64,000 nucleotides of DNA, taken from positions 53,102,046 to 53,166,045 of the forward strand of contig NC_088302.1 in NCBI RefSeq assembly GCF_032854445.1. The letters are read 5' to 3'. The notes beneath the pieces were generated by a model. The model had not been told where the DNA came from. It worked only from the letters and a program-made list of their open reading frames with translations, and made no database searches. Made by a program: the position numbers and the translations under genes. The stretch is from Liolophura sinensis (Eukaryota; Mollusca; Polyplacophora; Chitonida; Chitonidae). Of the stretch, positions 45,070 through 56,925 are shown in pieces (within the stretch, counting starts at the first letter, position 1; each line of letters starts with the position of its first letter).

Positions 45070-45667
45070 ACTGAAAACTAACAGGCGCCTACTGAGAACT
45101 TGCTGTGTACGATAAAAAAAGTAATGTACAAATACATATATTCACATTTGACACGCTTCATAATGCCAAGCTACGACCATTATTCCCATAGCCAAACTGA
45201 TCCTCTCCATTGCCTGTGTGGGGCAAAGCACTATTTATACAAGTATATCACCATCCAGCTATGCTCAAACCATTGTCAACTCTAGATTAGACTGTTTCAT
45301 GTCCACCAGCAATCATTCCAAACAAGTTCTCTTAACTTATTTATACAGCTTCTTGAACCTTAAGAAACAAATCGAGATGAAAACACAACATGATCTATGA
45401 AGACATGATGTTTATTAACGATTCAGTGCATTTGTACACATATAATTTCCTCTCTTTCTAAAAACCAGCATTATATATACATAACATGAAGAGGGAGATG
45501 TCACCTTTTTACAGAAAATTGTATAGAGATGTCTCATATTGAATATAAAATGTCGCATATTTTACATTAGAAACAAAATTCCAGTTATCAATTTTACAGC
45601 ACTTTTCGATGCACTTAGTCTAGAGATCAATAGATCAATTTTATTAAATACAACTAGGCACGGCCTC

Positions 45668-46597
45668 TTAGTATATAGAAATGTATCCCAGTTTTGAAGA
45701 ATGTTGAACAACGGAAGGAAAACTTTGGAAGAAATTTTCCTTTAAATCTAGGGTAGAGGCAGAGAGGTTGCTTCCCATGTATGATGGCGGTTGATACTTA
45801 GAGGCACTCAGCTCCTCTGACCTCATTGGCAGGTATTCGAAAGGAGAGGTCATTGCTTTGTGGCTGATCGGTGGTGGGGTCATAGGCTGAATCCTGAAAG
45901 GTGGTGAATTTATAGAAACTTGATTTCTTGAATATGATGTCATTGGCTGGTACCCAACAGTTGAAAGAGTCACAGGCTGATACCCCAATGATGATGACGT
46001 CATTGGCACATAACCAGCATTACAGTTATATTCTGTAGCATTAAACTGGTCCCTGTTCACATTTTTTACACTTTTGCGTGCGCGTCTTCTCGCTTGTCGG
46101 CGTCGAAAATCACCTTTAGAAAAATCTTCCACACAGGCAGGATGGATGGACCAATAGTTGCCTTTGCCGTTATCTGCTCGTCCGTTCTTGATGAAACACT
46201 CGTTGATGGACAGGTTGTGGCGGATGCTATTTCTCCAGGCCTTCTGTTTGTTGTTGTAGTAAGGAAATCTTTTCATTATAAACTCATAAATTTCTCCAAG
46301 AACCATCCTCTTCTCATTCGAGCTGAGAATGGCCATAGAAATGAGAGCAATATACGAGTGTGCAGGTTTTTCCATGCCAGCCTTGATCTCAGTAACAATG
46401 GCTGCCTGATGTTGCAGAGACTTTAACACGTCTGTTATGGAGTCTGGACTGTCACAGCTTGTTTCACTTCTCACAGAATCCGGAGACCCGGTACTTCTGT
46501 CCAGTGTATGTGACAGAAAAGTAAAGTCGCTGTTCACAGAATACTGATCACTCCGTTTATTACCCTGTAGAAGGTAGTCCACGTTGTACGATGACAT
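45668..46597 (-). CDS. foxQ2: FoxQ2-like forkhead transcription factor, copy 3
   Basis: Intronless, 309 residues, intact, practically the same protein as copy 2. N-terminal EH1-like YNVDYLL, Ser-rich acidic linker (SETSCDSPDSITDVLK), full forkhead with WRNSIRHNLSINECF, basic wing RRRQARRRARK, and C-terminal GYxPMT repeats ending KLGYISIY. Promoter and poly(A) signals match those of copy 2. The near identity includes non-coding flanks, so it reflects recent duplication or conversion rather than protein constraint alone. If it is an assembly duplicate, copies 2 and 3 would be one gene. Confidence 0.85.
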   Translation of the reverse strand: MSSYNVDYLLQGNKRSDQYSVNSDFTFLSHTLDRSTGSPDSVRSETSCDSPDSITDVLKSLQHQAAIVTEIKAGMEKPAHSYIALISMAILSSNEKRMVLGEIYEFIMKRFPYYNNKQKAWRNSIRHNLSINECFIKNGRADNGKGNYWSIHPACVEDFSKGDFRRRQARRRARKSVKNVNRDQFNATEYNCNAGYVPMTSSSLGYQPVTLSTVGYQPMTSYSRNQVSINSPPFRIQPMTPPPISHKAMTSPFEYLPMRSEELSASKYQPPSYMGSNLSASTLDLKENFFQSFPSVVQHSSKLGYISIY

Positions 46598-46679
46598 TCT
46601 GTTTATTTCTATGAAAATGTATATCCTGTCTTCTCACGCTGAAGTCGAGATTGGAATACTTTTCCTTGAAAACTCTTGC

Positions 46680-46687
46680 TTTTTATA
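46680..46687 (-). promoter_or_regulatory. TATA box, Fox copy 3
   Basis: Minus-strand TATAAAAA, 83 bp before the ATG, identical context to copy 2. Confidence 0.65.
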
Positions 46688-49600
46688 TGGTGTTTGGAGA
46701 CACTACAAAACGGTGCGAGTTCTAGGTTGGAATTGTTCCCAAGTCTTGACACAACCAAAATCTGTGAACAACGTCAACATACAAACGTCTGACAAGGCTG
46801 TCAAATAAATGACCTGGTCATCTAATTATGACACGTGTAGTGATCTACTGATAGCTGAAAAGCTTCCAGATAACCCGTTAACTGCTCTGCGGGAAGCTAG
46901 TGGTAAGCTGATCAACATGTCTGAGTATATAGCCGATATGGCAAGAAAGATTACATTCAACATTATTATTTGTGTGTTAACGTTTCTTGTTTACTACAAA
47001 CGATTATGTTGTCACGTTAGTTGTCAATTTTCAAAAAATCATTTTTTTTGTAAAAATCTAGTGGAACTTGATCTGACACTCCATAAAGATAAACATTATA
47101 CTTTAAATATATTACACCTTACACATTTTATATTTGATGTTATATTTCTGTTTATCTCTTGCAAACATTTTTCAAATAGAAGCAGCACGGATTTATCTTT
47201 ACAGTTTTAAGCTTTTATACAGTCTTAAAGCACACATTTTGACAAGCATTTCTAATTGATTGATGTCAAACTGTGCTAGGCTGATAGCAACTTTGCATAC
47301 TCGCTAAAAGTATATGTATTAGACGTAGGTCACTGCATAATACCATAGTTTCTATTTAAAATTAAGGTAACATAATGGCTGGACAAACGGCATTGTGGTG
47401 GTTTCTTACAAAATGTAATATGTGATGGCAGAGAGTTCTTATCGCAAACACGTATTCCAAAGGCATAAAATTGCACGATGCTATAACTTAGTGGTTCTGT
47501 ACGGTAGGTGACACATATGGTGATCTACTGATATCTGACAACTACAACCAAAGATTCTGAAGTACCACTCACCCCATTCTCTCCACGGGGTACGAAATGT
47601 AAGCCCACAAGCGGATGATCATTACCACCCAGAACAACGGCCGTCATTTTCACTTAACAAGTCTGCCGATATCTGCAAAACAGTTAATAGGTGTTCATAT
47701 TTTGTGCTTTGTAAAGATATAAAAATTGAACTTTTCATATATTCCTTTGCCTTCCTGCAAAAATATGTGACTTTAATAATCTCTTGCACATGCGTTCTAA
47801 ACACAACAATGAATAATTGTTACATTGTATTTAGTTCATTCATCCAAATTACTCCACGGGTACAAAGTATAAGCCCATGTAAGCTGCTGAACATTACCAC
47901 CCAGACCATCGGCCCTCATTTGCCAGTCTGCTGATAGATGTGAAACAGTTGATCACTTTTAGATCTGAACTGCATTACCCACAGGCCCTTTTTATGTGCA
48001 TCAACAAATAATGATTGAAGACCTTCTGGGAAAATGACTTAGAAGCCATTCCCATTGTCTTTAAAAAATCAGTCGTTTGTATGTACTGAGTCGTGAAGTC
48101 AGGAAAGGGAGGTGTTTATTAATGAATTAGAGCATAATCATTGGATGGTGTATTTTAATGATTCACAATTAATATTTCTGAAAACGAACGTTGTCTGCAT
48201 ATCATCGTCTAACTATATACGTTTTCTTCCAAGAGCGCATTCGGGTTTATGGTGGTTAAGGTACATCGCATTCCATAACTAAGACACACGAGTTCAAGTT
48301 GTAGAATCCCTCCTCTTCATTGTTTCTAGGGTTTTGCTATCATTTCGTGGAGCAATAAACGAAGGCTAACATTGGTTCATATCCAATTATTTCGTTCGCA
48401 CCTGTCCATCACATGTTAGAAAGATCGTCTGAAACTTGCCAAACGTCGGTGGTTTACCCCGGGAACTCTGATTTTCTTCATGCATAAAACTGATCGCCAT
48501 CGTCTCACTGAAGAATTTCCGAGAATAGAGTGAAACAGCATTCAAAAGAAATCAATTCCAATGTTAAGTGGAACAATACCTCCTTTCCTTCATTATATGA
48601 TTTCTTTCAACATAAGACACATAACTATACAAGCCAAGAACATATGCAACTGGACTGAAAAATGCCACAACCAAACATATACCATGGACTTTTCCCTGTT
48701 CATAGCTCGACAAATTCCGGTCCGAGGTCTTGAAACAAATACAAATATGTTCGAAGCCATCCAAGTAAACAAACTATCCAAAAAAAATGGCTGTCAAAAA
48801 AAATTTTATACGACTCACACAAACATGTAGATTGATCCGTCAGAAATAAAACTCACAATAAACTGTGAAATATGGTCGAGAAGACGTGATCATCGATATG
48901 TTGACCATGTCTTTTCCCCAACCATTAAAAACTCATCAGCTACATGATAAACATCAAACTGGCTATACATGTTAGTTGACGTGGGTAATAAATTCTTCTC
49001 AGTCGACAGTCGTTACGTTTTTCGGTCCTAAAGATGTATTGTTTATTGAGGGTCATCTGTCGACCAGAGTATTTTTCACACAACTGCACCAATTAAAATT
49101 TTAACTAAATTCCTTTTAATTTAAATTAGGCTCCACCATGTTTCCTGATCTGCATCATCTAGTGGATAACTGAGGATAAGCCGATTAGCACTGGCCAGGA
49201 TTAGGGATAAGGCAGTGGAAGTGAAGTTATAATGATAGGATAATGGTGGAGAAATAAACTCTTCACAAAATCAGTTGTTATACATGTGTACTGGGATATG
49301 AATATATCAGATATGTATTTGGACTCTAATTGAACAATAAACACTTAATCATGCAAATAATCAGTCATTTATTACAAATCAGAACACCTGTTTCTCTCTT
49401 TACTCATACCGTTTCAGAGATATAAAAACCAGATTTTATTTATTTTTTCTCCAATATGATATACCGGTATGTAACGTCTTACAAAAGAGAGAGTCAAACA
49501 GAGCAGGCAACGACGACAGTATGATTGTTGGCAAATGGTCACACATAACCGAAGAAATTTGGCCTTTTGTCAATTTACCTCAGTTTAATTTTTACTCTAC

Positions 49601-51265
49601 TTATTCATGTAAATGCTTAAACAGTTGCAAATTGCACAACCCCTACCAAAACAAATTAAGCAGAATTGTAGATTTTATAAAATCAGTGATGGTACTTGCA
49701 AGGAATATGTAAGAAACCATCAGCCTATCTATGTGATGTTTAATACATTTTACAGTTTTGTACATTTGTTATCTCTTCGAAATATTTCTGTTTTTCAAGT
49801 TTAATGATCAAACCATAACTCAACACAACAAATTCTTTTCATACTTTACAAAACCGCCAGATTGTAACAACAAAGTAATAACTGTAAAGCCTGTCACTAA
49901 TCGTCACAAATAACTGTTGCAAAAACACAATAAGTGGCGTCTGTCTACCTGTAAAACAATTAAATGGCTGTAAGTGATTTGAACTATGAACAATAAAACC
50001 TGGTACATCACACCTCGCGAAAAAGGTGGACCTTTTGAAATTGCAATTGCAGACATTATGTATAGTGATATTAGATATGAGAAAATAAAACAACATGGAA
50101 AATGTAGTTCACCCAGCTGTGTAGGGCCTACCTGTGTTTCTTTAAGACACATTCAGAGTATTTCAATGTTTGACCAAGCGCTGGCCTTGGTGCAGTGGTT
50201 AATGGTTCCATTATGTTCGTTATATAGGTCGCACCTGTCTTGAATCTAATCTCATTTTTGGATGGGACATTTTTTACATTTCCCTATTTTATTATTCCCG
50301 TGGCCTTGGTAGAAAAAAGTGTCCATGGTGCTCTTTTGTTTGATTTTGCATGGGATGCAGTACATTACACTTGTAAAACTTCGACTGCCAGAACAAAAGT
50401 TCCTGACTGTAGCATGAAACAAGGTGAAAATAGATGAATTGTCGTCTTTGACAATGTCTATCTTTGTCCGATTTTTTATAATGTAGGCGTCAAAACCAAC
50501 ATTGGTATACCAGCCGTCAACCAAATAGACACTCTGTCTGCAATTGATCATATACCCAACGTAAGTATACTCTTTTCGTCTCCCCCATTGCCATGAAGGA
50601 GACAAAGGCCCTATTCTAAAAATCTTTAAATCGTATGAATATGGTGGACAAAGCTTTGAGAATTTCAAGACGACTTTATTTTGTAATGCTTATTTTTTAA
50701 TTTAAATTTTCAAAGTCTTCTGGGGCCATATTCAGCATTTTGGCTCTTTGGAGTCATTGTCAAGTAAATCACTGAGAACAATCAGTCATCATAAAAGGAA
50801 AACAATTCCAAGCTTTTGGCGTCGAACTGTTCTACAGGTTAACGTGAATACGGGAGCTCATACTATTTTGCAACTGAGTATGTTTTCGTTCATTTCATCA
50901 TAAACAATTAATTTAACAAATCGCCATAATGGTTCCAACAAGGTTCTGCAACCAACTCAAAAACACCAGGCACACATGATGACTGATCAAACTGATGATA
51001 TTCAAATGAGTGATAGAACTTACCCTCCAAACATCAGCCATGATCTGTTGCGTATCATACATAAAAATGACGAGATGACGATACATATGTGTCGGCCGAA
51101 GGATAAACATCCAGCTGATTGTAACTTACACTTTTATATTAAAGACGATAGTGTCCATTTATCTACCAACTGATACTGACACCTGTGACCTCTTAGACCT
51201 GTATCCGATCGGAGAGGTTATTGGTGTGCTGTTGATTAAGGTTGAGATCATAGGCTGAAAACTAA

Positions 51266-51355
51266 TATCTATTTGTTTATCTGATTGGTGTTTGACGCCA
51301 TATTCAAAAATGTTTCACTTAGGTAACAGCGGCCAGCATTATGGTGGGATGAAAC
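51266..51355 (-). mobile_element. SINE 3' fragment in unit D
   Basis: Same fragment and place as in A-C, here with GTAACAGCGGCCAGCATTAT. Confidence 0.75.
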
Positions 51356-51960
51356 CACTGAAAACTACCAGGCGCCTACTGAGAACTTGCTGTGTACGAT
51401 AAAAAAAGTAATGCACAAATACATATATTCAAATTTACCACGCTTCATAATGCCAAGCTACGACCATCATTCTCAGAGCTAAACTGATCCTCTCCATTGC
51501 CTGTGTGGGGCAAAGCACTATTTATACAAGTATATCACCATCCAGCTATGCTCAAACCATTGTCAACTCTAGATTAGACTGTTTCACGTCCACCAGCAAT
51601 CATTCCACACAAGTTCTCTTAACTTATTTATACAGCTTCTTGAACCTTAAGAAACAAATCGAGATGAAAACACAACATGATCTATGAAGACATGATGTTT
51701 ATTAACGATTTAGTGCATTTGTACACATATAATTTCCTCTCTTTCTAAAAACCAGCATTATATATACATAACATGAAGAGGGAGGTGTCACCTTTTTACA
51801 GAAAATTGTATAGAGATGTCTCATATTAAATATAAAATGTCGCATATTTTACATTAGAAACAAAATTCCAATTATCTACTTTACAGCACTTTTCGATGCA
51901 CTTAGTCTAGAGATCAATAGATCAATTTTATTAAATACAACTAGGCATGGCCTCTTAGTA

Positions 51961-52878
51961 TATAGAAATGTATCCCAGTTTTGAAGAATGTTGAACAACG
52001 GAAGGAAAACTTTGAAGAAATTTTCCTTTAAATCTAGGGTAGATGCAGAAAGGTTGCTTCCCATATATGATGGCGGTTGATACTTAGAGGCACTAAGCTC
52101 CTCTGACCTCATTGGCAGGTATTCGAAAGGAGAGGTCATTGCTTTGTGGCTGATCGGTGGGTGGGGGCTGAAAGCTGAAAGGTGGAGAATTCATAGAAAC
52201 TTGATTTCTTGAATATGATGTCATTGGTTGGTACCCAACAGTTGAAAGAGCCATAGGCTGATATTCCAAAGATGATGACGTCATTGGCACATAACCAGCA
52301 TTACAGTTATATTCTGTAGCATTAAACTGGTCCCTGTTCACATTTTTCACACTTTTGCGTGCGCGTCTTCTCGCTTGTCGGCGTCGAAAATCACCTTTAG
52401 AAAAGTCTTCCACACAGGCAGGATGGATGGACCAATAGTTGCCTTTGCCGTTGTCTGCTCGTCCGTTCTTGATGAAACACTCGTTGATGGACAGGTTGTG
52501 GCGGATGCTATTTCTCCAGGCCTTCTCTTGGTTGTTGTAGTAAGGAAATCTTTTCATTATAAACTGGTAAATTTCTCCAAGAACCATCCTATTCTCATTC
52601 GAGCTGAGAATGGCCATAGAAATGAGAGCAATATACGAGTGTGCAGGTTTTTCCATGTCAGCCTTGACGTCAGTAACAATGGCTGCCTGATGTTGCAGAG
52701 ACTTTAACACGTCCGTTATGGAGTCTGGACTGTCACTGCTTGTTTCACTTCTCAGAGAATCCGGAGACCCGGTACTTCTGTCCAGTGTATGTGACAGAAA
52801 ATTAAAGTCGCTGTTCACGGAATACTGATCACTCCGTTTATTACCCTGTAGAAGGTAGTCCACGTTGTACGATGACAT
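51961..52878 (-). CDS. foxQ2: FoxQ2-like forkhead gene, copy 4, C-terminus shifted
   Basis: The frame from 52,878 gives 261 residues ending at 52,093. The N-terminus and forkhead are intact (helix 2 reads EIYQFIMKRFPYYNNQEKAW). The tail leaves the family frame after QVSMNSPPFSFQ because of small length changes near 52,160, where A-C read GGTGGTGGGGTCATAGGCTG on the plus strand. The usual C-terminal residues (SEELSASKYQPPS and so on) continue in another frame, with a second one-base loss near 52,013. So the DNA-binding part should still work, while about half of the YQPMT repeat tail is lost. It may be a working gene with a new tail or an early pseudogene. The feature includes the displaced family tail down to the ancestral stop. 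Confidence 0.75.
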
Positions 52879-52960
52879 TCTGTTTATTTCTATGAAAATG
52901 TATCTCCCGTCTTCTCACGCTGAAGTCGAGATTGGAATACTTTTCCTTGAAAACTCTTGC

Positions 52961-52968
52961 TTTTTATA
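52961..52968 (-). promoter_or_regulatory. TATA box, Fox copy 4
   Basis: Minus-strand TATAAAAA, 83 bp before the ATG. The promoter is kept although the coding tail is altered. Confidence 0.6.
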
Positions 52969-55540
52969 TGGTGTTTGGAGACACTACAAAACGGTGCGAG
53001 TTCTAGGTTGGAATTGTTCCCGAGTCTTGACACAACCAAAAGCTGTGAACAACGTCAACATACAAACGTCTGACAACGCTGTCAAATAAATGACCTGGTC
53101 ATCTAATTATGACACGTGTAGTGATCTACTGAAAGCTGAAAAGCTTCCAGATAACCCGTTAACTGCTCTGCGGGAAGCTAGTGGTAAGCTGATCAACATG
53201 TCTGAGTATATAGCCGATATGGCAAGAAAGATTACATTCAACATTATTGTTTGTGTGTTAACGTTTCTTGTTTGCTACAAACGATTATGTTGTCACGTTA
53301 GTTGTCAATTTTCAAAAAATCATTTTTTTTGTAAAAATCTAGTGGAACTTTATCTTTACAGTTTCAAGCTTTTATACAGTCTTAAAGCGCACATTTTGGC
53401 AAGCATTTCTAATTGATTGATATCAAACTGTGCTAGGCTGACAGCAACTTTGCATACTCGCTAAAAGTATATGTATTAGACGTAGGGCACTGCATAATAC
53501 CATAGTTTCTATTTAAAATTAAGGTAACATAATGGCTGGACAAACGGCATTGTGGTGGTTTCTTACAAAATGTAATATGTGATGGCAGAGAATGGTTATC
53601 GCAAAAACGTATTCCAAAGGCATAAAATTGCACGATGCTATAACTTAGTGGTTCTATACGGTAGGTGACACATATGGTGATCTACTGATATCTGACAACT
53701 ACAACCAAAGATTCTGAAGTACCACTCACCCCATTCTCTCCACGGGGTACGAAGTGTAAGCCCATAAACGGATGAACATTACCACCCAGAACAACGGCCG
53801 TCATTTTCACTTAACAAGTCTACCGATATCTGCGAAACAGTTAATCTTTTCTACAATATGTGTTCATCTTTTGTGCTTTGTAAAGATATAAAAATTGAAC
53901 TTTTCATATATTCCTTTGCCTTCCTGCAAAAATATGTGATTTTAATGATCTCTTGCACATGCGTACTAAACACAACAATGAATAATTGTTACATTGTATA
54001 TAGTTCATTCATCCAAATTACTCCACGGGTACAAAGTATAAGCCCATGTAAGCTGCTGAACATTACCACCCAGACCATCGGCCCTCATTTGCCAGTCTGC
54101 TGATAGATGTGAAACAGTTGATCACTTTTAGATCTGAACTGCATTACCCACAGGCCCTTTTTATGTGCATCAACAAGTAGTGATTGAAGACCTTTGGGGA
54201 CATGACTCTGAAGCCATTCCAGTTGTCTTTAAAAAATCAGTCGTTTGTATGTACTGAGTCGTGAAGTCAGGAAAGGGAGGTGTTTATTAATGAATTAGAG
54301 CATAAACATTGGATGGTGTATTTTAATGATTCACAATTAATATTTCTGAAAACGGACATTGTCTGCAAATCATCGTCTAACTATATATGTTCTCTTCTGA
54401 AAGCGGATTTGGGTTTATGGTGGTTAAGGTACATCACATTCAATTACTAAGACACACGAGTTGAAGTTGTGGAATCCCTCCCCTTCATTGTTTGTGGGAT
54501 TTTGGTATAATTTTGTGGGGCAATTAGCAAAGGATAACGTTGGTTCATATCCAATTATTTCGTTCGCATCTGTCCATGACATGATAGAAAGTTCGTCTGA
54601 AACTTGCCAAACGTCGGTGGCTTACCCCGGGAACTCTGATTTTCTTCATCCATAATATTGATCGCCATCGTCTCACTGAAAAATTCTGGAGAATAAAGGG
54701 AAACAGCAATCCAAAAAATATATACACATTTTAATCATATAATGTAAATTTGAGCAATAAGTTCTTTCCTTCATTATATGACTTCTTCCCAAATAATATA
54801 TATATCTATACGAGCCAAGAACATGTGCTGCTCTGACTATTTTACAGCTAAGTATTCACTGTCTTCTTGTGAAGAATTCACTGGACCCTCCATACTGGTA
54901 TACGAAGTCGTGAAATGATCGCTGTGATGTTGGAAGCAATACAAACAGACAAACTGTCATATGTACATGGCTCTAAAGCTAACCTAATAAGCACCAGACA
55001 GACAAGTAGACTGATCCAACTGACACTATCCAAATATGTCAAGTAGAAGCAAAACTTCTCTACATCAAGCCGTAAAATATGGAGTACCTGACAAATACAC
55101 TCTAAATGATTGTAAAGAAGGTTTTTTTTGAAAGTAGTTATCAATTGCTATAATATTTAGCACAAGTAAAGAAACTATGACATGTACATGGTTCTACAAC
55201 TAACTCAAATGCACCAGACACACATGATGACTGATCAAACTGATGATTTTTAAATTTGTTATAGAACCATAACTTCCAAACATCAGACTGTTGAACTGTT
55301 GCGTAACCTGGATGAAAATGACGAGATGACGATACATATGTGTCGGCCATGTTTTCTAAACAACTTTAACTAAAGGATAAACATCCACCTGATTATAACT
55401 TACACTTTTATATTAAAGACGATAGTGTCCATTTATCTACCAATTGATACTGAGACCTGTGACTTCAAAGACCTGTATCCGATCGGAGAGGTTATTGGTG
55501 TGCTGTTGATCAAGGGTGAGGCCATAGGCTGAAAACTAAT

Positions 55541-55596
55541 ATCTATTTATTTATTTGATTGGTGTTTTACGCCATATTCAGAATTGTTTCACTTAA
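55541..55596 (-). mobile_element. Truncated SINE 3' fragment in unit E
   Basis: TTTATTTATTTGATTGGTGT and TTTACGCCATATTCAGAATT, then homology stops. Fewer changes in its tail than in units A-D. Confidence 0.65.
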
Positions 55597-55905
55597 ACAA
55601 AGAAACCAACCCAGATGGAAACACAACATGATATATTAAGACATGATGTTTATTAACGATTTAGTGCATTTGTACACATAAAATTTCCTCTCTTTCTAAA
55701 AACCAGCATTATATATACATAACATGAAGAGGGAAGTGTCACCTTTTTACAGAAAATTGTATAGAAATGTCTCATATCTGAATATAAAATATCGCATATT
55801 TTACATTAGAAACAAATTCCAGTTATCTACTTTACAGCACTTTTCGATGCAAGGAGTCTAGACATCAATAGATCAATTTTATTAAATACAACTAGGCACG
55901 GCATC

Positions 55906-56835
55906 TTAGTATATAGAAATGTATCCCAGTTTTGAAGAATGTTGAACAACGGAAGGAAAACTTTGGAAGAAATTTTCCTTTAAATCTAGGGTAGAGGCAG
56001 AGAGGTTGCTTCTCATATATGATGGCGGTTGATACTTAGAAGCACTAAGCTCCTCTGACCTCATTGGCAGGTATTCGAAAGGAGAGGTCATTGCTTTGTG
56101 CCTGATCGGTGGTGAGGTCATAGGCTGAAACCTGAAAGGTGGTGAATTCATAGAAACTTGATTTCTTGAATATGATGTCATTGGCTGGTACCCAACAGTT
56201 GAAAGAGTCACATGCTGATATCCCAAAGATGATGACGTCATTGGCACATAACCAGCATTACAGTTATACTCTGTAGCATTAAACTGGTCCCTGTTCACAT
56301 TTTTCACACTTTTGCGTGCGCGTCTTCTCGCTTGTCGGCGTCGAAAATCACCTTTAGAAAAGTCTTCCACACAGGCAGGATGGATGGACCAATAGTTGCC
56401 TTTGCCGTTGTCTGCTCGTCCGTTCTTGATGAAACACTCGTTAATGGTCAAGTTGTGGCGGATGCTATTTCTCCAGGCCTTCTCTTGGTTGTTGTAGTAA
56501 GGAAATGTTTTCATTATAAACTCGTAAATTTCTCCAAGGACCATCCTATTCTTGTTCGAGCTAAGAATAGCCATAGAAATGAGAGCAATATACGAGTGTG
56601 CAGGTTTTTCCATGTCAGCCTTGACCTCAGTAACAATGGCTGCCTGATGTTGCAGAGACTTTAACACGTCCGTTATGGAGTCTGGACTGTCACAGCTTGT
56701 TTCACTTCTCACAGAATCAGGAGACCCGGTACTTCTGTCCAGTGTATGTGACAGAAAAGTAAAGTCGCTGTTCACAGAATACTGATCACTCCGTTTACTA
56801 CCCTGTAGAAGGTAGTCCACGTTGTACGATGACAT
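55906..56835 (-). CDS. foxQ2: FoxQ2-like forkhead transcription factor, copy 5
   Basis: Intronless, 309 residues from the family Met (MSSYNVDYLLQGSKRS). The frame is open upstream to an ATG at 56,919, but that ATG lies inside the TATA box (56,918-56,925), so it cannot be in the normal transcript; MNRMSS at 56,844 is an alternative start. The forkhead is complete with private changes: Thr for Arg in IMKTFPYYNN and Thr for Ser in the recognition helix (HNLTINECF). The C-terminal repeats are present (GYQPMTSYS, FRFQPMTSPP). Poly(A) signal at 55,878-55,883. It is more diverged from copies 1-3 than these are from each other but keeps its frame, which suggests selection. Confidence 0.86.
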   Translation of the reverse strand: MSSYNVDYLLQGSKRSDQYSVNSDFTFLSHTLDRSTGSPDSVRSETSCDSPDSITDVLKSLQHQAAIVTEVKADMEKPAHSYIALISMAILSSNKNRMVLGEIYEFIMKTFPYYNNQEKAWRNSIRHNLTINECFIKNGRADNGKGNYWSIHPACVEDFSKGDFRRRQARRRARKSVKNVNRDQFNATEYNCNAGYVPMTSSSLGYQHVTLSTVGYQPMTSYSRNQVSMNSPPFRFQPMTSPPIRHKAMTSPFEYLPMRSEELSASKYQPPSYMRSNLSASTLDLKENFFQSFPSVVQHSSKLGYISIY

Positions 56836-56917
56836 TCTGTTCATTTCTTTGAGAATGTATGTCCTGTCTTGTCCCGCTGAAGTCGAGATGGGAATACTTT
56901 TCCTTGAAAACCTGTGC

Positions 56918-56925
56918 ATTTTATA
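56918..56925 (-). promoter_or_regulatory. TATA box, Fox copy 5
   Basis: Minus-strand TATAAAAT within CCATATAAAATGCACAGG, 83 bp before the family ATG. It includes the in-frame ATG at 56,919 and so argues against a 337-residue protein. Confidence 0.6.

Larger units (their letters stand above)
42955..49244. repeat. FoxQ2 tandem unit C
   Basis: 6,290-bp unit with Fox copy 3. Features of B recur here at an offset of 6,289 bp from about 37,700 to 42,900, and those of C recur in D at 6,290 bp as far as about 50,270. Non-coding parts (42,955-45,640 and 46,690-49,244) show nothing beyond unit sequence. Confidence 0.92.
49245..55139. repeat. FoxQ2 tandem unit D
   Basis: About 5.9 kb with Fox copy 4. 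It is near-identical to C up to about 50,270, then moderately diverged. It lacks about 130 bp present in A-C after GTGGAACTT (53,350). The 3' part (54,400-55,139) also resembles 57,560-58,060 in unit E. Non-coding parts hold no recognisable gene. Confidence 0.85.

Noticed and set aside
55906-56919. 337-residue form of Fox copy 5
   Set aside because: The upstream ATG lies within the TATA box and the extension is not shared with other copies.
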